Part shown: positions 9,061-17,538 of the stretch, in pieces
How the letters are laid out: each line of letters starts with the position of its first letter
Position numbering within the stretch: position 1 is the first letter of the stretch
NCBI RefSeq assembly: GCF_025195095.1
Contig: NZ_JANAVZ010000004.1
Coordinates: forward strand, 124,001 to 188,000
Direction: 5' to 3'
Length of the DNA stretch: 64,000 nucleotides
Origin: Paracoccus maritimus
GTDB taxonomy: Bacteria; Pseudomonadota; Alphaproteobacteria; Rhodobacterales; Rhodobacteraceae
Notes under the pieces: generated by a model
Database searches by the model: none
What the model was told of the DNA's origin: nothing
What the model saw: the letters and a program-made list of their open reading frames with translations, nothing else
Made by a program: the position numbers and the translations under genes

Positions 9061-11844
9061 TTGCCGCCCAGCCCTGCACAATCCACCGTTCAAAGCGCCC
9101 CGGCATTGCCCGGGGCGCATGAATTGTTCGATGCCGATAGCATCCTGAAGGCCCTGAGCGAGCGTCTGGCCGATCTGCAAGGCCCGCGCGAGATCCGCGC
9201 GGCAACCGTTGCGTTCCTGGCCGAGGCCCGTCAGGACGCCATGGCGGATGTCGAGGCCGGGTTTGCCAGCCACCCCCGCGCCGCGCGCGAGACGGTGCGC
9301 GCGATCGCCGCGCTGACCGACGGCATCGTGACGGCCATCCATCATGTCGCGACAACGAGGCTGCACCCCGTCCAGAACGCATCCGAGGGCGAGAAGCTGG
9401 CCGTGCTGGCGGTCGGCGGCTATGGCCGCGCCGAAATGGCACCTTATTCAGATGTCGATCTGCTTTTCCTGACGCCCTACAAAATCACCCCATGGGCCGA
9501 GAGCGTGGTCGAATCCATGCTGTACATGCTGTGGGATCTGAAGCTGAAAATCGGCCATTCGATCCGCACCGTGGACGATTGTCTGCGGCTTGGCGCCGGC
9601 GACATGACGATCCGAACGTCGCTGGTCGAACACCGGCTTGTCACCGGCCACGCACCGCTGGCCCAAGAGCTGCGCGACCGTCTGTGGTCGGAATTGTTTG
9701 ACAAGACGGTACCCGAATTCGTCGAAGCCAAGCTGGAAGAGCGCAGCGCGCGGCACCAGCGGCAGGGCGGCCAGCGATATGTTTTGGAACCGAACGTAAA
9801 AGAGGGCAAGGGCGGGCTGCGCGACCTGCAGACGCTTTACTGGATCGCGAAATACATCCATCGGGTGGATCGCGCGGTCGAACTGGTCGATCTTGGGGTG
9901 TTCTCGCGTGAAGAGCATCTGGCCTTCTGGCAGGCCGAGGATTTTCTGTGGGCCGTGCGCTGCAACCTGCACCTGATCGCCGGCCGGCCGGTCGATGTCC
10001 TGTCCTTTGACATGCAGGTCGAAGTCGCCCGACGCATGGGGTATTCCGACACGACGGCACGGCGTGGCGTCGAATATTTCATGCAGGACTATTTCCGCCA
10101 CGCGACGCGCGTGGGGGAATTGACCAGGGTTTTCCTGACCGAACTGGAATCGCGCCATGTCAGGAGCGCCCCGATCCTGGGTCGCCTCTTCCGCAGGCGG
10201 CGCAAGATGAAGGCGGGCTTCATCGATCAGCATGGCAGGCTGGCGATCAAGGACGACGCCGAATTTCTTGCCGATCCACTGAACATCCTGCGCCTGTTCG
10301 AAGAGGCGCTGCGCACCGGCATCCTCATCCACCCCGACGCGATGCGCCTGATCGCCGCCAATCTTGACCTGATCGACGACAGGATGCGCAGCGATCCCGA
10401 GGCGATCCGCATCTTCATGGATCTGCTTCTGAAGCACGGCAATCCCGAACGCAGCCTGCGCCGCATGAACGAGCTGGGCGTGCTGGCCGCATTCATCCCC
10501 GAGTTTCAGCCCGTCGTCGCCATGATGCAGTTCAACCTGTATCACCACTATACCGTGGACGAGCATTCCATCCAGTGCGTCGCCGCGCTGGCCGAGATCG
10601 AACGCGGCGAACATCCCGATGACCTTCCGCTATCGCACGGCATCATGGGATCGGGGATCAATCGCCGCGTGCTGTATCTGGCCACGTTGCTGCACGACAT
10701 CGGCAAGGGCCGGCGCGAGGATCATTCGATCCTGGGCGCGCGCATCGCCCGCCGCATAGCCACGCGCTTCGGCTTTCCCCAAGACGATATCGACACGGTC
10801 GAATGGCTGGTCAGGAACCACCTTCTGATGTCCGATGTGGCACAAAAGCGCGATATCGCGGATCCGCGCACGCTGCGCGATTTCGCCAAGGCCGTAAAGA
10901 CCCGCAAGCGTCTGGACCTGCTGTTGGTGCTGACCGTCTGCGACATTCGCGGCGTCGGTCCGGGGGTCTGGAACAACTGGAAAGCCGCCCTGCTGCGCAA
11001 GCTTCATCAGGAAACCTCGTCCGCGCTGGAAAACGGTCTTGAGGAACTGAACCGCGAAAAGCGGCAGAACGAGGCCAAACGGTCGCTGCGCCATCTTCTG
11101 GTTGCCAGGGGCTGGGAGGCCAAGGAGATCCGCGCCGAGCTGGGCCGTCACTATGACAATTACTGGCCGGGGCTGCCGACCGATACCCAGGCGGTCTTCG
11201 CCGACCTGCTGCACCAGATCGACGGTGACGAGATCCGCATCGACCTGCGGGCCGACCATGACCGCGACGCGACGCGCGCGGCCTTCGTGATGGCGGACCA
11301 TCCCGGCATCTTCTCGCGCCTATGCGGCGCGCTGACGCTGACCGGGGCAAACGTGGTCGATGCGCGCACCTACACGACCCGCGACGGCTATGCGACCGCG
11401 GTCTTCTGGGTCCAGGATACAGAAGGCCATCCCTTCGCAGAGGATCGCCTGCCGAAGCTGCGTCAGACCATCCTGCGCACCCTGAAGGGCGAGATCGTCG
11501 CCCGCGAGGCATTCGCCTCGCGCGACAAGCAGAAGAAACGCACCCGCGAGTTCCGCTTTCCGACGCATGTCACCTTCGACAACGAGGGCAGCGACATCTA
11601 CACGATCATCGAGGTCGATACCCGCGACCGGCCGGGCCTGCTGTATGACCTGACGCGCGCAATGGCGACCAACCACATCCAGATCGTCAGCGCGGTGATC
11701 GCCACCTTCGGCGCCCAGGTGGTTGACAGTTTCTACGTCAAGGACATGTTCGGCCTGAAGCTGCACAGCGAGAACAAGCGCGACCAGCTTGAAAAGAAGC
11801 TGCGCAAGGCCATCGCCGACGGAACCAAACGGGCAGAGGCATAG
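9061..11844 (+). CDS. glnD: Bifunctional PII uridylyltransferase / uridylyl-removing enzyme
   Basis: Senses glutamine and adds or removes UMP on PII proteins, controlling nitrogen assimilation. The 927-residue product has all domains in order: nucleotidyltransferase near residues 119-137 (GGYGRAEMAPYSDVDLLF, with the catalytic DxD), the HD hydrolase domain (LHDIGKGRRED near residue 544), and two ACT domains near 741 (ADHPGIFSRLCGALTLTGAN) and 849 (DTRDRPGLLYDLTRAMATN). The start is uncertain: the reading frame opens with TTG at 9061, 2 bp after the previous stop, and the first in-frame ATG I see is at 9241, which is probably too late. Its end is 4 bp before murJ, so the two are likely cotranscribed. 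Confidence 0.95.
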   Translation: MPPSPAQSTVQSAPALPGAHELFDADSILKALSERLADLQGPREIRAATVAFLAEARQDAMADVEAGFASHPRAARETVRAIAALTDGIVTAIHHVATTRLHPVQNASEGEKLAVLAVGGYGRAEMAPYSDVDLLFLTPYKITPWAESVVESMLYMLWDLKLKIGHSIRTVDDCLRLGAGDMTIRTSLVEHRLVTGHAPLAQELRDRLWSELFDKTVPEFVEAKLEERSARHQRQGGQRYVLEPNVKEGKGGLRDLQTLYWIAKYIHRVDRAVELVDLGVFSREEHLAFWQAEDFLWAVRCNLHLIAGRPVDVLSFDMQVEVARRMGYSDTTARRGVEYFMQDYFRHATRVGELTRVFLTELESRHVRSAPILGRLFRRRRKMKAGFIDQHGRLAIKDDAEFLADPLNILRLFEEALRTGILIHPDAMRLIAANLDLIDDRMRSDPEAIRIFMDLLLKHGNPERSLRRMNELGVLAAFIPEFQPVVAMMQFNLYHHYTVDEHSIQCVAALAEIERGEHPDDLPLSHGIMGSGINRRVLYLATLLHDIGKGRREDHSILGARIARRIATRFGFPQDDIDTVEWLVRNHLLMSDVAQKRDIADPRTLRDFAKAVKTRKRLDLLLVLTVCDIRGVGPGVWNNWKAALLRKLHQETSSALENGLEELNREKRQNEAKRSLRHLLVARGWEAKEIRAELGRHYDNYWPGLPTDTQAVFADLLHQIDGDEIRIDLRADHDRDATRAAFVMADHPGIFSRLCGALTLTGANVVDARTYTTRDGYATAVFWVQDTEGHPFAEDRLPKLRQTILRTLKGEIVAREAFASRDKQKKRTREFRFPTHVTFDNEGSDIYTIIEVDTRDRPGLLYDLTRAMATNHIQIVSAVIATFGAQVVDSFYVKDMFGLKLHSENKRDQLEKKLRKAIADGTKRAEA

Positions 11845-11848
11845 AACC

Positions 11849-13381
11849 ATGAAATCCGGGCTGGTGCGCGGGTTCCTGTCGGTGGGAATCTGGACCTTCA
11901 TCTCGCGCGTGTCGGGCTTTGTCCGCGATATCCTGATGGCCGCCTGGCTGGGCACGGGGCCGGTGGCCGAGGCATTCCTGATCGCGCTGTCTCTGCCAAA
12001 CATGTTCCGCCGTTTCTTCGCCGAGGGCGCCTTCAACACCGCGTTCGTTCCCATCTTCTCGAAGAAGCTGGAAAACCGGGGCGACGCGGAACGCTTTGCC
12101 GCGCAGGCATTTTCGGGCCTGTTCATGATCGTCATGATCCTGTCGGCTGTGGCGATGATCTTCATGACGGCGCTGGTCTGGCTGATGGCGGCGGGTTTTC
12201 AGGGCGATGAGCGTTTCGCGTTGGCGGTCGAATACGGACGGATCACGTTTCCCTATATCCTGCTGATTTCGCTGGCCTCGATGATCTCGGGCGTTCTGAA
12301 TGCCAATGGCCGTTTCACCGCTGCCGCCGCGGCGCCGGTGTTGCTGAACCTGTTGTTCATCGTCGCAATGGGCCTTGGAAGGTGGCGCGGCTGGGATCTG
12401 GGGCTGACACTGGCCTGGGCGACGCCCGTCACCGGCATCTCGCAGCTGGCACTTGTCTGGTGGGATGCTCATCGGAACGGCTGGACATTCTTTCCGCGCC
12501 GCCCCCGCATGTCGCCTGACATGCGCCGCCTTCTGGCGGTCGCCCTGCCCGCCGCATTCGCCGGGGGTGTGGTACAGTTGAACCTTCTGATCGGACGGCA
12601 GGTCGGGTCGCGCTTTGAAGGTGCGATCGCCTGGCTTTCTTATTCCGACCGGCTGTATCAGCTGCCGCTTGGCGTCGTCGGGGCCGCTGTCGCGGTCGTG
12701 CTGTTGCCGGAACTGGCCCGACGCCTGCGGGCCGAGGATCATGCCGGTGGCCAGTCCGCCTATTCACGCGCCACCGAGTTCGGCCTTTTCCTGACCTTGC
12801 CCGCCGCCTTTGCCATCGCCGTGATCGCCGAGCCGATGGTCGCCACGCTGTTCGAACGCGGGCAGTTCACGGCCCATGACACCGCGCAAACCTCCGCCGC
12901 GCTGGTCGTCTATGCACTTGGGCTGCCGGCATTCGTCCTGCAGAAAATCCTGCAACCACTGTATTTCGCCCGCGAGGATACCAAAACACCGTTTCGCTTC
13001 GCCGCCATGTCGATGGTGGTCAACGCGGCGGTCGCGTTCGGACTGATGCCTGTAATTGGGTTCCTGGCCGCCGCCATCGGCACCACCGTGGCCGCCTGGG
13101 TGATGGTCGGACAATTGTGGTGGGGAACACGCGCGATGGGACAGGCCGCGCGCGCGGATGCAAGGCTGCGTCGTGCCGCCCCCCGAATCGTGCTGGCCTC
13201 GGCGTTGATGGCAGTTGCGTTGTGGTTCGCGAAGGGCTGGCTTGCCGATTTCGGCGTTGGTCGCATCCCCGGCCTGGCAATCCTGGTCTTTGGTGGAGCG
13301 GTCTTCTACTTCGCGCTCAGCTTCGTGACCGGCGCCTACCGGCTTTCGGAACTGAAAGCTGCCGTCAAACGCAATCGCTGA
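11849..13381 (+). CDS. murJ: Lipid II flippase MurJ
   Basis: MurJ (MviN) is the inner-membrane flippase that exposes lipid II to the periplasm for peptidoglycan synthesis. The 510-residue product has the usual length and many transmembrane segments, with family stretches FISRVSGFVRDILMAAWLGTG, SLPNMFRRFFAEGAFNTAFVP, FPYILLISLASMISGVLNA and VVQLNLLIGRQVGSRFEGA (the last around the charged central cavity). The ATG at 11849 follows the glnD stop by 4 bp; a longer start at 11789 would lie inside glnD and is rejected. glnD-murJ adjacency is common in alphaproteobacteria. The downstream 219 bp turns sharply AT-rich. Confidence 0.96.
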   Translation: MKSGLVRGFLSVGIWTFISRVSGFVRDILMAAWLGTGPVAEAFLIALSLPNMFRRFFAEGAFNTAFVPIFSKKLENRGDAERFAAQAFSGLFMIVMILSAVAMIFMTALVWLMAAGFQGDERFALAVEYGRITFPYILLISLASMISGVLNANGRFTAAAAAPVLLNLLFIVAMGLGRWRGWDLGLTLAWATPVTGISQLALVWWDAHRNGWTFFPRRPRMSPDMRRLLAVALPAAFAGGVVQLNLLIGRQVGSRFEGAIAWLSYSDRLYQLPLGVVGAAVAVVLLPELARRLRAEDHAGGQSAYSRATEFGLFLTLPAAFAIAVIAEPMVATLFERGQFTAHDTAQTSAALVVYALGLPAFVLQKILQPLYFAREDTKTPFRFAAMSMVVNAAVAFGLMPVIGFLAAAIGTTVAAWVMVGQLWWGTRAMGQAARADARLRRAAPRIVLASALMAVALWFAKGWLADFGVGRIPGLAILVFGGAVFYFALSFVTGAYRLSELKAAVKRNR

Positions 13382-13469
13382 TCCGGCTCTGGACGAAAAG
13401 CGCGGCAGGATTGCGCACGAATCATTCCCACATACCAGACCGGGCCGCTCCCCAGAGTTTTTTCGATCT

Positions 13470-13600
13470 TGCGGCGATTTATCGAAAATTATTAACCATA
13501 TTCATTGCATTATTTAAATGAAGATACATAATATATAGTATTTGCTTATTATCAATTTGGATGGCATTTTAATTTAAGTTCATCTTAAAAGGTTAATGTC
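13470..13600 (+). promoter_or_regulatory. AT-rich promoter/leader with 17-bp inverted repeat
   Basis: About 130 bp here are strikingly AT-rich compared with the surrounding DNA. Promoter-like boxes are TTGCAT at 13505-13510 and CATAAT at 13527-13532 with a 16-bp spacer, but in such AT-rich sequence these are weakly significant. A perfect inverted repeat, TTTAAG-ttcat-CTTAAA, occupies 13573-13589 directly before the AAAAGG ribosome binding site. It could be an operator or a leader hairpin affecting translation of the next gene. Confidence 0.45.
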
Positions 13601-14641
13601 ATGTCAAACCGTCAACTGTATCAAAAACTGGAACAACGGCATATCGAAGTCGCGCGAACTGGCGACGAGGATCTGGGCCCGTTCAAGCTGCTGCCCGGCA
13701 CATGGGTCAACGAAGAAGTCAGTCCGGGCGTCGGCGACGGACGCGGCTGGAACCTGATCGCTCTGCCCTTCGGCGGAGCCAGGCCGCCCTTCAGGGTTCT
13801 GATGAACCAATATAATGAAAGCCTGACTTTCTCGATTGTGGACAAGGGCGTGCCAAATCGCGGCATCGTCAACGATCCCGATGTGAATTCGACCGATCAG
13901 CGCGTCGTGACGCTGGATTACGAACAGGCTATCCGACAAGTGGCTGCCGCGGATTTTCCGGTCAGCGGCGAGGCGGGCGACAAGGGGCTGGCCATCCATC
14001 ACGAGCCCGGTCTTCTCCTGCACATGCTGAGCCACGAGACAGAGGGGATCGATATCGGTCGCCTGGCAGCCATCCCGCACGGAGATTCGGTTCTTGGGCT
14101 GGGACGCAGCGAAGTGGTCGAGGGGCTGGCGCCGATTCCGAACAATGTCACGGCGATTGCCGTAGGGGTCGGAGACGATATCGAAAACAACCCCTATCTG
14201 GCGCCCTACAAGCATTTCCGCGACAACCGTTTCACCGGCGAGGTGAATGCACCCGGATTTCCAGGTTTCAACCCGCTGAACACGACCGAACTTCTGCATG
14301 CTGCAAATCAGGGCGTGAATGTGCGGCGAACCACGGTTCTTGATTTCGATACCACCCTTCAACGCGGCGGCGTCCTGAATATCCCCTTCATCGTCCGCGA
14401 AGCGAATGCCGCCAGCATGAAATCGACCTTCTGGATTCAGGAACTGGAAGATCAGGACGAATACGGCAATCCAAAGCTGCGGATGCAGTATCTTCAGGTT
14501 GTGATGCTGGATTTCTTCGTGCCGCGCGGGGATGCGATGCCCGGCCCGATCCGCTGGCCGCATGTCAGCATCAACACGATGGTCAAGGTGGCCGAACCGC
14601 GGGCGGACATGGTTCGCGGCATCCTGCCATCGGTCAGCTAA
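13601..14641 (+). CDS. Uncharacterised protein, possible nitrobindin/lipocalin-like heme-binding beta-barrel
   Basis: Protein of 346 residues with no signal peptide and no transmembrane segment. The N-terminal stretch LGPFKLLPGTWVNE resembles the opening strand of nitrobindin-like/FABP-type barrels (a GTW motif). Further on are AIHHEPGLLLHMLSHET and RLAAIPHGDSVLGLG, whose histidines could serve as ligands. I recall similar bacterial proteins being annotated as heme-binding beta-barrel or FABP-like, but no function can be read from the sequence. The ATG at 13601 has AAAAGG eight bases upstream. It stands alone: murJ ends 219 bp before it and the next gene converges. The AT-rich upstream DNA suggests separate regulation or past acquisition. 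Confidence 0.75.
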   Translation: MSNRQLYQKLEQRHIEVARTGDEDLGPFKLLPGTWVNEEVSPGVGDGRGWNLIALPFGGARPPFRVLMNQYNESLTFSIVDKGVPNRGIVNDPDVNSTDQRVVTLDYEQAIRQVAAADFPVSGEAGDKGLAIHHEPGLLLHMLSHETEGIDIGRLAAIPHGDSVLGLGRSEVVEGLAPIPNNVTAIAVGVGDDIENNPYLAPYKHFRDNRFTGEVNAPGFPGFNPLNTTELLHAANQGVNVRRTTVLDFDTTLQRGGVLNIPFIVREANAASMKSTFWIQELEDQDEYGNPKLRMQYLQVVMLDFFVPRGDAMPGPIRWPHVSINTMVKVAEPRADMVRGILPSVS

Positions 14642-14704
14642 CCGCGTTGCGGCGCCGGCAGCAGCGCCGCTGCCCCACCGTGTCGCGAGGCCGGATCCGA
14701 CCGC

Positions 14705-15406
14705 CTAGCGTTCTCGGATCCGGTCAAGGGCGCGCGCGATACCACCGTCCACAAGCACAAAGCTCAGTCCGAATCCGACGACGAAACCGGCAAGTTCGGC
14801 GATCCAGCCATATCCGGCATTTCCGAAGAATATTCCGAAGACCAGCTGGAACAGCAGCAGCATCCCGATCAGCGTGAACGCCCGCATCCGATTGGCGTTC
14901 GCGGCAGCCAGCCGCGTCCAAAGCAGAAAGGTGAACGCCCCCACCAGACCATAGACCGCCGGATAGCCGCCGATCAAAGGCGCCGGACGCCCCGGCAGCA
15001 GCGACATGGCGACAGTATAGACCAGAGCGCCGCCGATGGCCGAGCCCAGGAACAGAACGATCACGGCCCAGGGCCGAAACTCGCGGGCGACAAGGTTTCC
15101 CAGCGCCAGCGTGAAGGCAAGCACCAGCAACGCATGGGTCAGCGAGGCATGGACAAAGCTGAAGCTGATCAGCCGATAAAGCTGATCCCAGTCGATCACC
15201 CCGACCTGCCACATGCGCTGCACCATCTCGGGCGCATAGGCCGCCAGCTGCATTCCGGACAGGCGCAACCCCACCCCCTGGGCGCCGCCGATCAATCCAA
15301 GCTGGCCCAGCCCGAAGACCGCCTCGCTGGCAATGACCGGCAGCGCCAGCAGCCAGACGGCCGCCGGAAGCGGGTTCAGGGGCGATTCAGTCAGGCCTTC
15401 ACGCAT
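14705..15406 (-). CDS. Rhomboid-fold membrane protein lacking catalytic residues
   Basis: A 233-residue polytopic membrane protein with the rhomboid layout of six or so hydrophobic segments. In active rhomboids the GxSG motif provides the serine; here the aligned stretch is GGYPAVYG (146-153), with tyrosine at the serine position and proline at the next glycine. The partner histidine in the last helix is glutamate (AELAGFVVG, E204), and the oxyanion asparagine of HxxxN is valine (HALLV, V95). It therefore looks like a pseudoprotease rather than a peptidase. The ATG at 15406 has GAAGGA upstream; a longer start at 15463 is less likely. It is divergent from trpS with only 75 bp between. Confidence 0.85.
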   Translation of the reverse strand: MREGLTESPLNPLPAAVWLLALPVIASEAVFGLGQLGLIGGAQGVGLRLSGMQLAAYAPEMVQRMWQVGVIDWDQLYRLISFSFVHASLTHALLVLAFTLALGNLVAREFRPWAVIVLFLGSAIGGALVYTVAMSLLPGRPAPLIGGYPAVYGLVGAFTFLLWTRLAAANANRMRAFTLIGMLLLFQLVFGIFFGNAGYGWIAELAGFVVGFGLSFVLVDGGIARALDRIRER

Positions 15407-15481
15407 GGCAATTCCTTCGCGGTTGCGGACAGTGCGGCCAACAGCTAAGCCAGCGCCACGCAAAATCCAAGCAGGTCAGAC

Positions 15482-16513
15482 ATGAGCGAGACGACCAACA
15501 AGGGCTTCACGCCGCGCATCTTCTCGGGCATTCAGCCCTCGGGCGGGCTGACGCTGGGAAACTATCTGGGCGCGCTGAAACGCTTTGCCGCGCTGCAGGG
15601 CGAACAGGCCGAGACGATCTATTGCATCGTCGATCTGCACGCGATTACCGTCTGGCAGGATCCTGCGATCCTGAAGGCCCGTATCCGTGAAGCCGCCGCC
15701 GCCTTCATGGCATCGGGCGTCGATCCTGCACAGTCGGTCCTTTTCAATCAAAGCCAGGTCAGCGCGCATGCCGAACTGGCCTGGCTGTTCAACACCGTGG
15801 CGCGGGTCGGCTGGATGTATCGGATGACCCAGTTCAAGGACAAGGCTGGCAAGAACAGCGAGAATGCTAGCCTTGGGCTGCTGGCCTATCCCGCATTGAT
15901 GGCCGCCGACATCCTGGCCTATCAGGCGACCGCCGTCCCGGTGGGTGAGGATCAGAAGCAGCATCTGGAACTGACCCGCGACATCGCCGCCAAGTTCAAC
16001 CACGACTACGGCGTCAACCACTTCCCGATCACCGAACCGCTGATCGAGGGGGTGGCCACCCGCGTCATGTCGCTGCGCGACGGCAGCAAGAAGATGTCCA
16101 AGTCCGATCCGTCGGATGCAAGCCGCATCAACCTGACCGACGACGCCGATACGATCGCCCAGAAGATCCGCAAGGCCCGGACCGACGCCGACCCGCTGCC
16201 CGGCAGCACCGACGGGCTGAAGGACCGCCCCGAGGCCCGCAATCTTGTCAATATCTATGCTGCGCTGTCGGACCAAACGCCCGATCAGGTTCTGGCGCGG
16301 TTCGAGGGACAGGGCTTTGGCGCGTTCAAGCCCGCTTTGGCCGAGGTCGCGGTCGAGGCGCTCTCGCCCATCACGAAGAGGATGAGCGAGTACATGAACG
16401 ACCCCGCTGAAATCGACCGCATCCTGGGCGATGGTTCGATGCGCGCAGCTGCGGTCGCAACCCCGATCCTGGAACAGACCAAGGACATCATGGGGCTGCT
16501 GCGCAGCCGCTGA
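15482..16513 (+). CDS. trpS: Tryptophanyl-tRNA synthetase
   Basis: Class I aminoacyl-tRNA synthetase charging tRNA-Trp. The 343-residue product has the HIGH-region equivalent [14 protein letters not shown] near residue 20 and the KMSKS loop [10 protein letters not shown] near residue 200. The [13 protein letters not shown] and [19 protein letters not shown] stretches are typical. The ATG at 15482 agrees with the family start, with CAGGTC upstream as a weak ribosome binding site. A strong hairpin terminator lies 21 bp beyond the stop. Confidence 0.98.
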   Translation: MSETTNKGFTPRIFSGIQPSGGLTLGNYLGALKRFAALQGEQAETIYCIVDLHAITVWQDPAILKARIREAAAAFMASGVDPAQSVLFNQSQVSAHAELAWLFNTVARVGWMYRMTQFKDKAGKNSENASLGLLAYPALMAADILAYQATAVPVGEDQKQHLELTRDIAAKFNHDYGVNHFPITEPLIEGVATRVMSLRDGSKKMSKSDPSDASRINLTDDADTIAQKIRKARTDADPLPGSTDGLKDRPEARNLVNIYAALSDQTPDQVLARFEGQGFGAFKPALAEVAVEALSPITKRMSEYMNDPAEIDRILGDGSMRAAAVATPILEQTKDIMGLLRSR

Positions 16514-16534
16514 ACACGCTTCCAGAAAAAAATG

Positions 16535-16564
16535 AAGGCCGCCGCGTTCCGTCGCGGCGGCCTT
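16535..16564. terminator. Bidirectional rho-independent terminator between trpS and zinT
   Basis: Perfect 12-bp stem AAGGCCGCCGCG / CGCGGCGGCCTT with a 6-base loop. On the reverse strand it is followed by a run of seven T (the poly-A tract at 16526-16532), so it is a strong terminator for the zinT-like gene and probably also stops trpS, where the tail is only ATTT. Confidence 0.88.
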
Positions 16565-16589
16565 ATTTCACTGTGCCCGGCCCTTGCTT

Positions 16590-17261
16590 TCAGTGCGCCG
16601 TCATTTCGGCAACGATCTGGTCCGCGCTCAGCGCGGAGGGGTAATAGGTCGGCCAGTTCGTTACCTCGTCCAGCAGGGCCGCCCGGTCATCGCCCCAGTA
16701 GAGGTGATAGTGATCCGACTTCTCGGGGGCGATGCGATGGTCGCTGAACTGGATGTAATCCGGTGCGGATTCGTCACCCTCGACCTTGCGGAAGATGAAG
16801 CGCACACCACGATTGCCCTTCGCATAGGTCAATGTCTCGTGGCCGTCGCTGTCATACCGGCCCGACATCGGCGTGCCGTCACGATAGAACGTAACGGTGT
16901 CACCCTCGATCACGATGCGTTCGACGTCGGTCTTGTAGCCGGTTTCGTAGTAATCACGATATTCCTGCGCGGACTTGTCGCCGTGCTCTGCCTTGTGGTC
17001 CATCACCGGGTCAAGAGTGCCGTCGATCAGATAGGAATAGACCGACTGCCAGTCCCCCTGCCAGTCCGACAAGGCGCGCGCGGCGATCTGATTGTCGTCG
17101 AAGTAGCCGTCATGCACAGACTTCGCATCGCCATGATCATGATCGTGGTCATGGCCATGCGCATGGTTATGCGCGGCGTCCTTGGGTGCGTGATCGGCAT
17201 GGACCGGACCAGCAACGACAAGCGCCATCCCCAGTGCCATCGCGCCGAATTGCCTGAACAT
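16590..17261 (-). CDS. zinT: ZinT family periplasmic zinc-binding protein
   Basis: ZinT proteins bind zinc (and cadmium) in the periplasm and help feed ZnuABC under zinc limitation. The 223-residue product has a signal peptide (MFRQFGAMALGMALVVAGPVHA), then a histidine/aspartate-rich stretch (HNHAHGHDHDHDHGD), then the ZinT core with LSDWQGDWQSVYSYLIDGTLD and the metal-site histidines of SDHYHLYWGD. The ATG at 17261 is preferred because the GAGGAG motif is about six bases upstream; the ATG at 17267 would abut it. A possible Zur operator lies 23 bp upstream. No znuABC genes are nearby. Confidence 0.92.
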   Translation of the reverse strand: MFRQFGAMALGMALVVAGPVHADHAPKDAAHNHAHGHDHDHDHGDAKSVHDGYFDDNQIAARALSDWQGDWQSVYSYLIDGTLDPVMDHKAEHGDKSAQEYRDYYETGYKTDVERIVIEGDTVTFYRDGTPMSGRYDSDGHETLTYAKGNRGVRFIFRKVEGDESAPDYIQFSDHRIAPEKSDHYHLYWGDDRAALLDEVTNWPTYYPSALSADQIVAEMTAH

Positions 17262-17283
17262 CGTCATCTCCTCTAAAAGTAAT

Positions 17284-17296
17284 GTAATACTATAAC
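17284..17296. promoter_or_regulatory. Candidate Zur operator upstream of zinT
   Basis: The sequence GTAATACTATAAC is an imperfect palindrome resembling the alphaproteobacterial Zur box pattern GTTATnnnATAAC, with one mismatch. It is 23 bp before the zinT start, as expected for a zinc-repressed promoter. This is a pattern match by eye. Confidence 0.45.
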
Positions 17297-17418
17297 GTCC
17301 AATATCTGCATTGATCGACAGTCGCAACCCCCACTGCCGCATCCCGCGCGGCGGTGAAATCCGACTCACAGGGTTGCGATCAGGTGGCGTTTGCGACTAT
17401 CAGGCACGCAAAGCATGG

Positions 17419-17522
17419 ACCCGGTGCAAGTCCGGGTGGCTCTTCCGGCCGCTGATCCGCCGGACAACCTGAACAGACACGCATAAATGCGCCGAGGCCG
17501 GTTTGGGAGGGCCGTCCCCCGG
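17419..17522 (+). ncRNA. Structured 5' leader of the SulP gene, candidate cis-regulatory RNA
   Basis: Three consecutive stem-loops precede the SulP start: ACCCGG/CCGGGT at 17419-17437 with a 7-base loop; TCCGGC/GCCGGA at 17444-17464 with a 9-base loop; and CCGG..GGGA/TCCC..CCGG at 17498-17522, which ends just before the ribosome binding region. Conserved leader RNAs upstream of sulP-type genes have been described in alphaproteobacteria (I recall a motif named sul1), but I cannot confirm that this is one. Confidence 0.4.
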
Positions 17523-17538
17523 TCAGGGATGGATATTC

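Noticed and set aside
14649..14670. GCGGCGC/GCGCCGC hairpin after the possible heme-binding protein gene, as terminator
   Set aside because: No T-tract on either side; such short GC stems are expected often in this composition.
17419..17437. T-arm-like hairpin (CCCGG, loop TGCAAGT, CCGGG) suggesting a tRNA
   Set aside because: No acceptor stem, anticodon arm or D arm can be built around it; treated as part of the SulP leader.
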